DNA of 5,081 nt from Veillonella sp. (GTDB lineage Bacteria; Bacillota; Negativicutes; Veillonellales; Veillonellaceae): contig JAIITD010000122.1 in assembly GCA_022737715.1 (NCBI GenBank), positions 1 to 5,081 on the forward strand, written 5' to 3'. Of this stretch, positions 1 through 5,034 are shown one piece after another. The position numbers were made by a program, and so were the translations under genes. The notes under the pieces are model-generated. The model saw only the letters and a program-made list of their open reading frames with translations. It had not been told where the DNA came from and did no database searches. Position 1 is the first letter of the stretch, and the number at the start of each line of letters is the position of its first letter.

Positions 1-66
1 ATATGTATAAGCTCTAAGATAAATTATTTAGAACATTATATTCTTTGTAGTATAGAGGTGTATGGT

Positions 67-411
67 ATGAAAACAGATGTTATTAAAGAAGCTCTTGAAA
101 GTGTAAAAAAAGAAGATCCTAAATTATACGACGATGTAGTAGAGTATATTTCTTCCAATAAAAATAAAACTGGTGTTCATCCTGAAGGGGTGTATCATGA
201 ACACAATTGGCCTAATATTATAGGTCCTATCCCTGGACCATTTCCACATCCACGGAATCCATTTGAACAAAACCCATTTGGTGTATTCTGGCCATTGGCT
301 GGTTTATATCTATTCTATAAATTAGTTAGAAAGGTATGGCGATTATTACGAGGCAAGAATCAAAATATTTCATTAGATGATATTATTACGTATATGAATA
401 ATCATAAATAA
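67..411 (+). CDS. Small single-pass membrane protein with Pro/His-rich linker, unknown function
   Basis: I do not recognise this 114-residue protein. Residues 1-30 are charged and probably helical. Residues 38-70 are rich in Pro, His, Gly and Asn (GPIPGPFPHPRNPF). Residues 71-90 form one hydrophobic segment (FGVFWPLAGLYLFYKLV) followed by basic residues (RKVWRLLRGK), which would place the C-terminal tail in the cytoplasm by the positive-inside rule. There is no signal peptide at the N-terminus. I chose the ATG at 67 because the AGAGGTG at 54-60 is spaced about 8 bases before it. An in-frame GTG at 58 lies inside that ribosome binding site and is the less likely start. The gene ends 22 bases before the LRAT-like gene, so the two are probably cotranscribed, and a partnership is inferred only from that. 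The promoter is not clear in the 57 upstream bases available. Confidence 0.7.
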   Translation: MKTDVIKEALESVKKEDPKLYDDVVEYISSNKNKTGVHPEGVYHEHNWPNIIGPIPGPFPHPRNPFEQNPFGVFWPLAGLYLFYKLVRKVWRLLRGKNQNISLDDIITYMNNHK

Positions 412-433
412 TGTGTTGTAAGGGAGAGTAATA

Positions 434-916
434 ATGAGTTCAAGAAAGTTAAAATTAGGTGATATTGTATTTTGTCAACGAAGTAACTTTTTCTTTGGTG
501 ATGTATATCAACATTATGGCGTATATGCTGGATATCATAAAATTATCCACTATATAAAAGGGGATTCGCCACTTGATGGACGCATTGCTGAAACTAGCAT
601 TGAAGAGTTTTGTGATGGAGATACCTTATATATTGCTGAAGATGATAGTTTATTATCTATTTTCCAAGACTCTGATGTAACTGCTAGATTTTATGGGCCT
701 CGTAAAACTGTTCAACGTGCAAGATCCATGATTGGAAAAGGCGATTATAACTTGTTTGGCCATAACTGTGAACACTTTGCTATTTGGTGTAAAACAGGTC
801 AATTTAAATCAACACAACTTAACATAGAGGGTATGGCAGCAAGATTTCTACGTCCTTCACGCGGACCATTGAAATGGTTAGCTGATGAAATTTGGCGCGT
901 TGAGGCAGAGTATTAG
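434..916 (+). CDS. LRAT-domain protein (NlpC/P60-superfamily thiol hydrolase/acyltransferase)
   Basis: This 160-residue protein looks like a complete LRAT (lecithin:retinol acyltransferase-like) domain. The N-terminal LKLGDIVFC strand leads into QHYGVYAG, whose H27 is the expected catalytic His. IIHY contains H39, the usual third catalytic residue, and NCEHFAIWCK holds the nucleophile C112. NCEHF is the family hallmark. Eukaryotic members are phospholipases A1/A2 or acyltransferases that pass an acyl group through the Cys. Bacterial members are mostly uncharacterised, so the substrate here is unknown. No signal peptide or transmembrane segment is visible, so the protein is probably cytoplasmic or sits at the inner membrane face, perhaps with the membrane protein encoded just upstream. 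AGGGAG at 421-426 lies 7 bases before the ATG. The fold call is firm; the reaction is inference. Confidence 0.85.
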   Translation: MSSRKLKLGDIVFCQRSNFFFGDVYQHYGVYAGYHKIIHYIKGDSPLDGRIAETSIEEFCDGDTLYIAEDDSLLSIFQDSDVTARFYGPRKTVQRARSMIGKGDYNLFGHNCEHFAIWCKTGQFKSTQLNIEGMAARFLRPSRGPLKWLADEIWRVEAEY

Positions 917-931
917 TAGTAACTGTAGTGG

Positions 932-972
932 ACTAGCAATGCAGTAAAACATGTGTTGCTAGTTCTAACTTT
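932..972 (+). terminator. Intrinsic terminator of the membrane protein/LRAT unit
   Basis: ACTAGCAATGCA (932-943) pairs with TGTGTTGCTAGT (952-963) over 12 base pairs including two G-U wobbles, around an 8-base loop. The following tail (TTCTAACTTTC) is T-rich but interrupted, so termination may be incomplete. It separates the LRAT unit from the strong promoter that starts about 40 bases downstream. Confidence 0.65.
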
Positions 973-973
973 C

Positions 974-1031
974 AAAAAAGCAAAATATTTTAAAAATAAT
1001 TATTGACACACACGGATACGTGTATTATAAT
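974..1031 (+). promoter_or_regulatory. Consensus sigma-70-type promoter with A/T-rich UP-like tract
   Basis: The -35 TTGACA (1003-1008) and -10 TATAAT (1026-1031) both match consensus exactly, with a 17-base spacer. Positions 974-1002 are almost pure A/T, as in UP elements that bind the alpha subunit C-terminal domain. Transcription should start near 1037-1041. The spacer contains an inverted repeat, ACACG (1010-1014) / CGTGT (1019-1023), which could be a repressor site; that is inference. Such a perfect promoter ahead of about 360 noncoding bases suits a stable RNA or a structured leader. Confidence 0.88.
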
Positions 1032-1077
1032 TACATCATCAGGTGAAAGTAATCACCAACATGTAGAACAGAAAGAC

Positions 1078-1140
1078 TTAGATTCTAACAGCAATCCCGT
1101 CACATACATAGCTTTATTGAGATGAGTATAGAATCTAGTA
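1078..1140 (+). repeat. Tandem RNA domain, copy 1
   Basis: TAGATTCTA (1079-1087) pairs perfectly with TAGAATCTA (1129-1137) over 9 base pairs. The helix opens into an internal loop with CAGCAATC (1089-1096) on the 5' side and GAGTAT (1124-1129) on the 3' side, both repeated in copy 2. A GT bulge (1138-1139) sits below the helix, followed by a possible T1078-A1140 pair. The apical region (1097-1123) differs from that of copy 2. Confidence 0.75.
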
Positions 1141-1173
1141 TAATTTCATAGTTATCGTTCATAAACGATTCAT

Positions 1174-1266
1174 AAGGTTAGACACTAGCAGCAATCTTTG
1201 ATGATTTAACCAGAAAAAGTGATTTTGGAGACCCTTTGGTCTAGAGTATCGTGTCTAGTTATCCTT
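1174..1266 (+). repeat. Tandem RNA domain, copy 2
   Basis: TAGACAC (1179-1185) pairs with GTGTCTA (1251-1257). A GTT bulge (1258-1260) and one unpaired T (1262) separate this from a lower helix in which AAGGT (1174-1178) pairs with A1261 and CCTT (1263-1266). The conserved internal loop is CAGCAATC (1189-1196) / GAGTAT (1244-1249). Inside lie two further hairpins: CCAGAAAA / TTTTGG (1210-1228, one bulged G), and AGACC / GGTCT around a CTTT loop (1229-1242). Two helix positions that are T-A in copy 1 are C-G and A-T here, with pairing kept. Confidence 0.75.
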
Positions 1267-1307
1267 AGCCTCAGTGAGGTTAGTAATTGTCTTGAACTTT
1301 GTATTGT

Positions 1308-1376
1308 AACCGCTAATGGTTGTCTTGTTTATTTTGCTTTCAAAATTTACGTTGTGATAATCCGCAGCGGTTTTTT
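1308..1376 (+). terminator. Long intrinsic terminator just before the TROVE-like gene
   Basis: AACCGCT (1308-1314) pairs with AGCGGTT (1366-1372), stacked on GGTTGTC (1318-1324) / GATAATCC (1356-1363, one bulged T), and capped by ATTTTG (1331-1336) / CAAAAT (1341-1346) with a CTTT loop. The T run at 1371-1376 completes the signal. It ends 8 bases before the AAGGAG of the next gene, so that gene depends on readthrough or regulated antitermination from the 1003-1031 promoter. An alternative hairpin, AACC (1308-1311) / GGTT (1318-1321), uses the same bases and would prevent the terminator from forming. Confidence 0.85.
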
Positions 1377-1398
1377 ATATGCCAAGGAGATATGAACT

Positions 1399-3015
1399 AT
1401 GAATACATTTATGGACGCTTTAACAAACAATGAGAAATCTTATACTGCTAATGACGGTACTGCGTATCGTACGAGCGGTAGTACATTGGTTGACCTTAAT
1501 TTTTCTGTGCCTGCATTGCGTCAGGTCGCAGTTGATTTTTATGGTAAAAGTAAACATAACCGATATTTCTATCGTGCAGATCGCGCTATGGATGCAGTAG
1601 AAGCGTTACGTTTATTCATTACATCCTATGAGGAAGATCCTCTTTATACTATGAAATGGCTTATGTATGCTCGACATATTAAGCTCGGTCTTGGTGAACG
1701 CGATGTATTTCGTATGATGCTCACTAAAATCGGTGACTTGCATCCAGAGATGGCATTGCAGTTCATTATTGGTACCGAGTTGTGGAATTATGGTCGTTGG
1801 GATGATGTGCTACGCATCTTCTTTGATACGATGAGTAGCGTCTTACGTGATGGTCTGGGTGAGCTAATTGCCAATCAGTTTAGACGTGATGTAATAGGGT
1901 GTGGACTCGGTGACTCTATTAGCTTGTTAGCGAAATGGATGCCGTCCAATAATACATCGTCTAAGCAAAAACGTTCTGAGGCGGCTATTTTACAATCCTT
2001 GTTGCATCTAAATGCACGAGAGTATCGTAAAATGTTGTCTAAATTGCGCGAACATTTAGCGGTGGTAGATCGCAAGGCTTCTCTTAACCAATGGAACGAT
2101 ATTAATTATAATCATGTACCATCTAAGGCCAATCTTAAATATCGTAATGCCTTTTTAAAACATGATGAAGAACGCCGCCAGGCGTATCTTACATCATTAG
2201 AAAAGGGCGATGATTCTGTTAAGATTAATGCCAATTCTATGTTCTTATATGATATAGTACAAGCCTATATAGACAATAATAGTTGCTGGAGGAATATTTT
2301 AAAACCGTATGATGAAACCTTAGAGCAATTATGGCATGCCCAAGAACCGCCTAAGGATTATGACGATATCTTAGTCATACGAGATGGGTCTGGATCTATG
2401 GGGCAACAACTATCTGGTAATAGTTCCGTTACCGCACTTAGCGTAGCAGATTCGATTGCCTTGTATTGTGCACAGCATAACAAGAATGAATCCTTTAAAA
2501 ATCGATTCATTACCTTTAGTAATCGCCCTCAGATGGTAGACATTTCGATGTGTGAAACTTTGCGAGATAAGCTGAGACGCTTACATCGCTTTGACGATTA
2601 CAGCAATACGGATATAGAGGCAACCTTTGATTTGATCCTCGACACAGCTGTTAAAAATCATCTGCGTCAAGATGAGTTACCTTCAGCGTGTCTTATCATT
2701 TCGGATATGCAGTTTGATCAGGCTACAAAGCATGAGGATAACACGACCGTTATTGAATCATGTCGCCAGAAATTTGAAGCCCTTGGGTACACTATGCCAC
2801 GGCTTATCTTCTGGAATGTATCTGTCTATGCACATAACACAATTCCTATTCAAATGCATCCAAGCGGTGTCATACTCGTATCTGGATTCTCGAAATCTAT
2901 CGTAGATATGGTAGTATTTAGAGAACTCGATCCTGAAACGGCCCTTAAAGCAGAGCTAGATGCAAAGTGTAGCATTGTAGATACGGTTTTAAACGGCTAT
3001 GTAAAGGTAGCGTAA
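1399..3015 (+). CDS. DUF2828/TROVE-like protein with C-terminal vWA domain (Ro60-like candidate)
   Basis: This 538-residue protein has a helical N-terminal part (about 27-290) with DUF2828-like signatures: GSTLVDLNF (27-35), DPLYTMKWLMYARHIKLGLGER (80-101), NYGRWDDVL (130-138), LLAKWMP (176-182) and YNHVPSKANLKYRNAFLKHD (237-256). These proteins resemble the alpha-helical TROVE module of Ro60, which binds Y RNAs and misfolded RNA ends. Residues 321-505 form a von Willebrand A domain with a complete MIDAS: DGSGS (D329, S331, S333), T404 in SNTDIEA and D436 in ISDMQFD. A bound divalent metal is therefore expected. The length matches bacterial Ro60 (Rsr) proteins of about 530 residues. No signal peptide or membrane segment is visible, so it is cytoplasmic. 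AAGGAG (1384-1389) lies 9 bases before the ATG; an out-of-frame ATG at 1392 is ignored. Transcription probably depends on readthrough of the upstream structured RNA. RNA binding is inferred from family similarity and gene context; the vWA call is firm. Confidence 0.8.
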   Translation: MNTFMDALTNNEKSYTANDGTAYRTSGSTLVDLNFSVPALRQVAVDFYGKSKHNRYFYRADRAMDAVEALRLFITSYEEDPLYTMKWLMYARHIKLGLGERDVFRMMLTKIGDLHPEMALQFIIGTELWNYGRWDDVLRIFFDTMSSVLRDGLGELIANQFRRDVIGCGLGDSISLLAKWMPSNNTSSKQKRSEAAILQSLLHLNAREYRKMLSKLREHLAVVDRKASLNQWNDINYNHVPSKANLKYRNAFLKHDEERRQAYLTSLEKGDDSVKINANSMFLYDIVQAYIDNNSCWRNILKPYDETLEQLWHAQEPPKDYDDILVIRDGSGSMGQQLSGNSSVTALSVADSIALYCAQHNKNESFKNRFITFSNRPQMVDISMCETLRDKLRRLHRFDDYSNTDIEATFDLILDTAVKNHLRQDELPSACLIISDMQFDQATKHEDNTTVIESCRQKFEALGYTMPRLIFWNVSVYAHNTIPIQMHPSGVILVSGFSKSIVDMVVFRELDPETALKAELDAKCSIVDTVLNGYVKVA

Positions 3016-3038
3016 CATTTATATACTCTTATTAAAAC

Positions 3039-3081
3039 AGGTTCTTATTAGTCGTAATATGACTAGTAGGAACCTTCTTTT
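3039..3081 (+). terminator. Strong intrinsic terminator after the TROVE-like gene
   Basis: AGGTTCTTATTAGTC (3039-3053) pairs with GACTAGTAGGAACCT (3061-3075) over 15 base pairs, two of them G-U, around a 7-base loop, and is followed by TCTTTT. An AAAA run (3034-3037) precedes the stem, so weak reverse-direction activity is possible. It isolates the upstream gene from the Nudix gene. Confidence 0.92.
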
Positions 3082-3105
3082 GGTGTAATTAATTTGTGCT
3101 ATAAT
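3078..3105 (+). promoter_or_regulatory. Extended -10 promoter of the Nudix/deoB genes
   Basis: TATAAT at 3100-3105 is preceded by TGC (3097-3099), giving an extended -10 element. The -35 region is weak (TTTTGG near 3078-3083, 16-base spacer) and overlaps the T tract of the preceding terminator. The transcript would start near 3112, giving a leader of about 47 bases. The extended -10 can compensate for the poor -35. Confidence 0.75.
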
Positions 3106-3158
3106 GAGTTGTAGGTTTTATAATATAACAATCATTTTATATATACGAGGAATTAAGT

Positions 3159-3692
3159 ATGGCAATTAGCAAAGAAATACAAAAATCTAGCGAAATGATG
3201 TTTGATGGTAAATTAATCAAAGTTACCTACGATATAGCTGATGTAAATGGTAATGAAGCGTGGCGTGAAGTTGTCCATCATCCAGGTGCTACAGCAATCG
3301 TAGTTGTTACAGAAGACAATAAAATTGTGATGGAACGTCAATTCCGTTATGCTTTGCAACAACCTTTGCTTGAAATTCCAGCAGGTAAATTAGATCCTAA
3401 CGAAGAACCTATTAACTGTGCTAAACGTGAGTTAGCAGAGGAAACAGGTTACCGTGCCAATCAGTGGATTCCATTGGGAACTATTGCAACAAGTCCTGGT
3501 TTCTGTAATGAAGTGTTACATTTATATTTAGCAAAAGAACTGACGATGGGTGAAACTAACTGGGATCCTGATGAATATGTAGAACTTGAATACTATACAT
3601 TGCCTGAATTATTAGAGGCTATCAAGGCTGAGCAAATTAAGGATAGTAAATCACTGGCAGCACTTATGCTTGCTATGCCATATCTTAAATAA
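3159..3692 (+). CDS. ADP-ribose pyrophosphatase, Nudix family
   Basis: This 177-residue protein hydrolyses ADP-ribose to AMP and ribose 5-phosphate in the cytoplasm. The Nudix box fits the consensus G-x5-E-x7-RE-U-x-EE-x-G-U exactly at residues 76-98 (G76, E82, R90, E91, E94, E95, G97), and these glutamates bind Mg2+. LEIPAGK just before the box and SPGFCNE (112-118), with P113 15 residues after it, are the marks of the ADP-ribose pyrophosphatase subgroup (NudF-like) rather than MutT or Ap4A hydrolases. Length is typical. GAGGAA (3147-3152) supports the ATG at 3159. The phosphopentomutase gene follows after 79 bases with no convincing terminator between, so cotranscription is likely. In Bacillus subtilis, nudF and the phosphopentomutase gene drm also lie close together, which supports a shared ribose phosphate role. 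Exact substrate preference cannot be read from sequence. Confidence 0.93.
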   Translation: MAISKEIQKSSEMMFDGKLIKVTYDIADVNGNEAWREVVHHPGATAIVVVTEDNKIVMERQFRYALQQPLLEIPAGKLDPNEEPINCAKRELAEETGYRANQWIPLGTIATSPGFCNEVLHLYLAKELTMGETNWDPDEYVELEYYTLPELLEAIKAEQIKDSKSLAALMLAMPYLK

Positions 3693-3734
3693 GACGTTAA
3701 CTCACGTCATTTGGCTCTTAATGGTAGTATAGCA

Positions 3735-3759
3735 TGTAATATTGTAGTTGAATATTACA
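3735..3759 (+). promoter_or_regulatory. Inverted repeat ahead of the deoB ribosome binding site
   Basis: TGTAATATT (3735-3743) and AATATTACA (3751-3759) are perfect inverted copies separated by 7 bases. The repeat ends two bases before AGGAG (3762-3766). It may be a DNA operator or an RNA hairpin affecting translation. A weak promoter (TTGGCT 3711-3716, TGTAAT 3735-3740, 18-base spacer) would overlap its left arm. An overlapping alternative pair, ATTGTA (3741-3746) / TACAAT (3756-3761), is also present. No regulator is identified. Confidence 0.5.
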
Positions 3760-3771
3760 ATAGGAGTTATT

Positions 3772-4944
3772 ATGTATAAAAGAATCATTATATTAGTTAT
3801 GGATTCTGTCGGTATTGGTCATGCCCCAGATGCTGCAAATTTTAATGATGAAGGGTCTAATACATTAGGTCATATTGAATCAACAGCAGGTTTGATTCAT
3901 TGTCCCACATTGCGTTCTCTAGGCTTGGCAAATATTGCGGATATTAAGTCCGATGAAACACCTGTTATAGGTGCGTATGGGAAAATGGAGGAAGTAAGTA
4001 CGGGAAAGGATACAACCAGTGGTCATTGGGAAATGATGGGTCATCCTGTTACGGTTCCATTCCCTACTTTTTACAATGGATTCCCTAAGGATTTAATGGA
4101 TACCTTCACCAAAGAAACTGGTTATGGATATCTTGGTAATGAGGTTGCATCCGGTACAGAAATTATCGAGCGCCTTGGCGTGGAGCACATGAAAACGGGG
4201 AAACCTATTGTGTATACCTCTGCCGATTCGGTATTTCAAATTGCAGCGCACGAGGATGTAATTCCTCTAAAGGATTTATATCGGATGTGCGAAATTACGC
4301 GTAATAAGGTTTGCGTTGGGGATTATTATGTAGGACGTATCATAGCTCGTCCGTTTATAGGTAAACCAGGTCATTTTGTACGCACCTCGAATCGTCATGA
4401 CTATAGCCGTATGCCTGAACACCGCATGGTGCAACAGGAATTACAAGCTGCTAAAATTCCTACGGTGGCCGTCGGCAAAATTGGCGATATCTATGCTCAT
4501 GTCGGATGGGATGAAAGCTATCCAACGAAATCGAATGCTCACGGCATGAATGTGGTGCCTTACTTATTAGGTTCTTCCTTTAAAAGTGGCCTCATGATGG
4601 TGAACCTTGTAGAGTTTGATAGTCTATATGGTCATCGCCGTAACGTAGAAGGATATAAACGCGCCATCGAAGATTTCGATTACCAATTGAGCGGTTTATT
4701 ACCATTGTTGAAAGCTGATGATTTGCTCATCATCACAGCCGATCATGGTAATGATCCAACTTGGAGTGGTACAGATCATACACGTGAACGAGTTCCATTG
4801 CTTGTCTATAGTCCAAGTATGAAAGGGGCTATTGATTTAGGTTTACGCCATAGTTTTGGTGATATAGGGCAAACTGTATTAGCGAACTTTGGACTTTCAC
4901 CATATGCTGTAGGCACATCATTTTTAAAAGATATTATGAAATAG
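3772..4944 (+). CDS. deoB: Phosphopentomutase (DeoB)
   Basis: This 390-residue enzyme interconverts ribose 1-phosphate and ribose 5-phosphate (and the deoxyribose forms), linking nucleoside breakdown to the pentose phosphate pathway. It is full length for the alkaline phosphatase superfamily phosphopentomutases. The two-metal site is complete: D11 in VMDSVGIG, D283 in NLVEFDSLYGHRR, H288, D324 and H325 in ITADHGND, and H336 in GTDHTRE. T81 in GKDTTSGHWEM is the phosphorylated threonine, and D152 lies in YTSADS. These correspond to D13, D286, H291, D327, H328, H339, T85 and D156 of the Bacillus cereus enzyme. I chose ATG 3772 because AGGAG (3762-3766) precedes it by 5 bases and the protein then begins MYKRIIILVMDSVGIG as in the family. 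An in-frame TTG at 3748 would put the ribosome binding site inside the gene. Probably cotranscribed with the Nudix gene. Confidence 0.97.
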   Translation: MYKRIIILVMDSVGIGHAPDAANFNDEGSNTLGHIESTAGLIHCPTLRSLGLANIADIKSDETPVIGAYGKMEEVSTGKDTTSGHWEMMGHPVTVPFPTFYNGFPKDLMDTFTKETGYGYLGNEVASGTEIIERLGVEHMKTGKPIVYTSADSVFQIAAHEDVIPLKDLYRMCEITRNKVCVGDYYVGRIIARPFIGKPGHFVRTSNRHDYSRMPEHRMVQQELQAAKIPTVAVGKIGDIYAHVGWDESYPTKSNAHGMNVVPYLLGSSFKSGLMMVNLVEFDSLYGHRRNVEGYKRAIEDFDYQLSGLLPLLKADDLLIITADHGNDPTWSGTDHTRERVPLLVYSPSMKGAIDLGLRHSFGDIGQTVLANFGLSPYAVGTSFLKDIMK

Positions 4945-4947
4945 TCG

Positions 4948-4978
4948 TATTGTGTAATATAATCCTTGCGTCACAATA
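4948..4978 (+). promoter_or_regulatory. Inverted repeat spanning the rpsT -35 region
   Basis: TATTGTG (4948-4954) and CACAATA (4972-4978) are perfect inverted 7-base arms separated by 17 bases, and they enclose the -35 hexamer of the rpsT promoter. No run of T follows, so it is a poor terminator for deoB, although no better one is visible. It could be a regulator site or chance in A/T-rich DNA. Confidence 0.35.
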
Positions 4979-4994
4979 TCTTGTATGATATAAT
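4966..4994 (+). promoter_or_regulatory. Promoter of rpsT
   Basis: The -35 TTGCGT (4966-4971) and a perfect -10 TATAAT (4989-4994) are 17 bases apart, with TGA (4986-4988) forming an extended -10. Transcription would start near 5001, leaving a leader of about 34 bases. A strong separate promoter is expected for a ribosomal protein gene. Confidence 0.87.
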
Positions 4995-5034
4995 CATTCA
5001 GGTATAAGAAACGATTTTTAAGGAGGTGACTCAA

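Larger units (their letters stand above)
1038..1376 (+). ncRNA. Uncharacterised structured RNA with tandem domains, upstream of the TROVE-like gene
   Basis: The transcript predicted from the promoter at 1003-1031 to the terminator at 1371-1376 is about 340 bases and holds no credible ORF. Elements seen in order: 5' hairpin GGTGA (1042-1046) / TCACC (1053-1057); domain 1 (1078-1140); linker hairpin ATCGTT (1154-1159) / AACGAT (1164-1169) with a CATA loop; domain 2 (1174-1266); hairpin CCTC (1269-1272) / GAGG (1276-1279), extendable by flanking pairs; then the terminator hairpin. The two domains are related in sequence and structure. The position just before a TROVE-like gene parallels the Y RNA upstream of rsr in Deinococcus radiodurans. 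I see no T-arm-like GGUUCRA motif as in tRNA-mimicking YrlA RNAs, and no riboswitch consensus I know. Whether it acts as a separate RNA, a cis leader or both is open. The 5' end is estimated from promoter spacing. Confidence 0.75.

Noticed and set aside
1..57. Promoter for the small membrane protein gene (TTATAT near 36-41)
   Set aside because: No acceptable -35 hexamer at proper spacing; the real promoter may lie before the window.
1122..1151. A 9-codon mini-ORF starting with ATG in RNA domain 1
   Set aside because: No Shine-Dalgarno sequence upstream, and it overlaps the conserved GAGTAT loop and helix strand.
1316..1357. A 13-codon hydrophobic mini-ORF inside the terminator hairpin (MVVLFILLSKFTL), as a possible leader peptide
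   Set aside because: No ribosome binding site precedes its ATG and its bases are fully explained by the terminator helices.
1038..1376. T-box leader
   Set aside because: The region has no AGGGUGGNACCGCG antiterminator box, and the downstream gene is not a tRNA synthetase, amino acid or transporter gene.
1038..1376. YrlA-type Y RNA with a tRNA-like module
   Set aside because: No T-arm GGUUCRA motif or acceptor-like ending is seen. A more divergent Y RNA remains possible and is kept as a finding.
1875..2075. Antisense open frame of 66 codons within the TROVE-like gene
   Set aside because: It lies wholly inside a well-supported gene, and I see no recognisable domain in it.
2672..2905. Overlapping + strand frame of 77 codons inside the vWA domain
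   Set aside because: It is a frame shadow of the MIDAS-bearing coding sequence and has no protein features of its own.
3693..3710. GACGT/ACGTC hairpin after the Nudix gene as a terminator
   Set aside because: The stem has only 5 base pairs and is followed by ATTTGG rather than a T run, so it is unlikely to stop transcription before deoB.
4948..4978. CRP-type binding site (TGTG...CACA) before rpsT
   Set aside because: The arms are 17 bases apart instead of the 6-8 expected of a CRP/FNR-type site.
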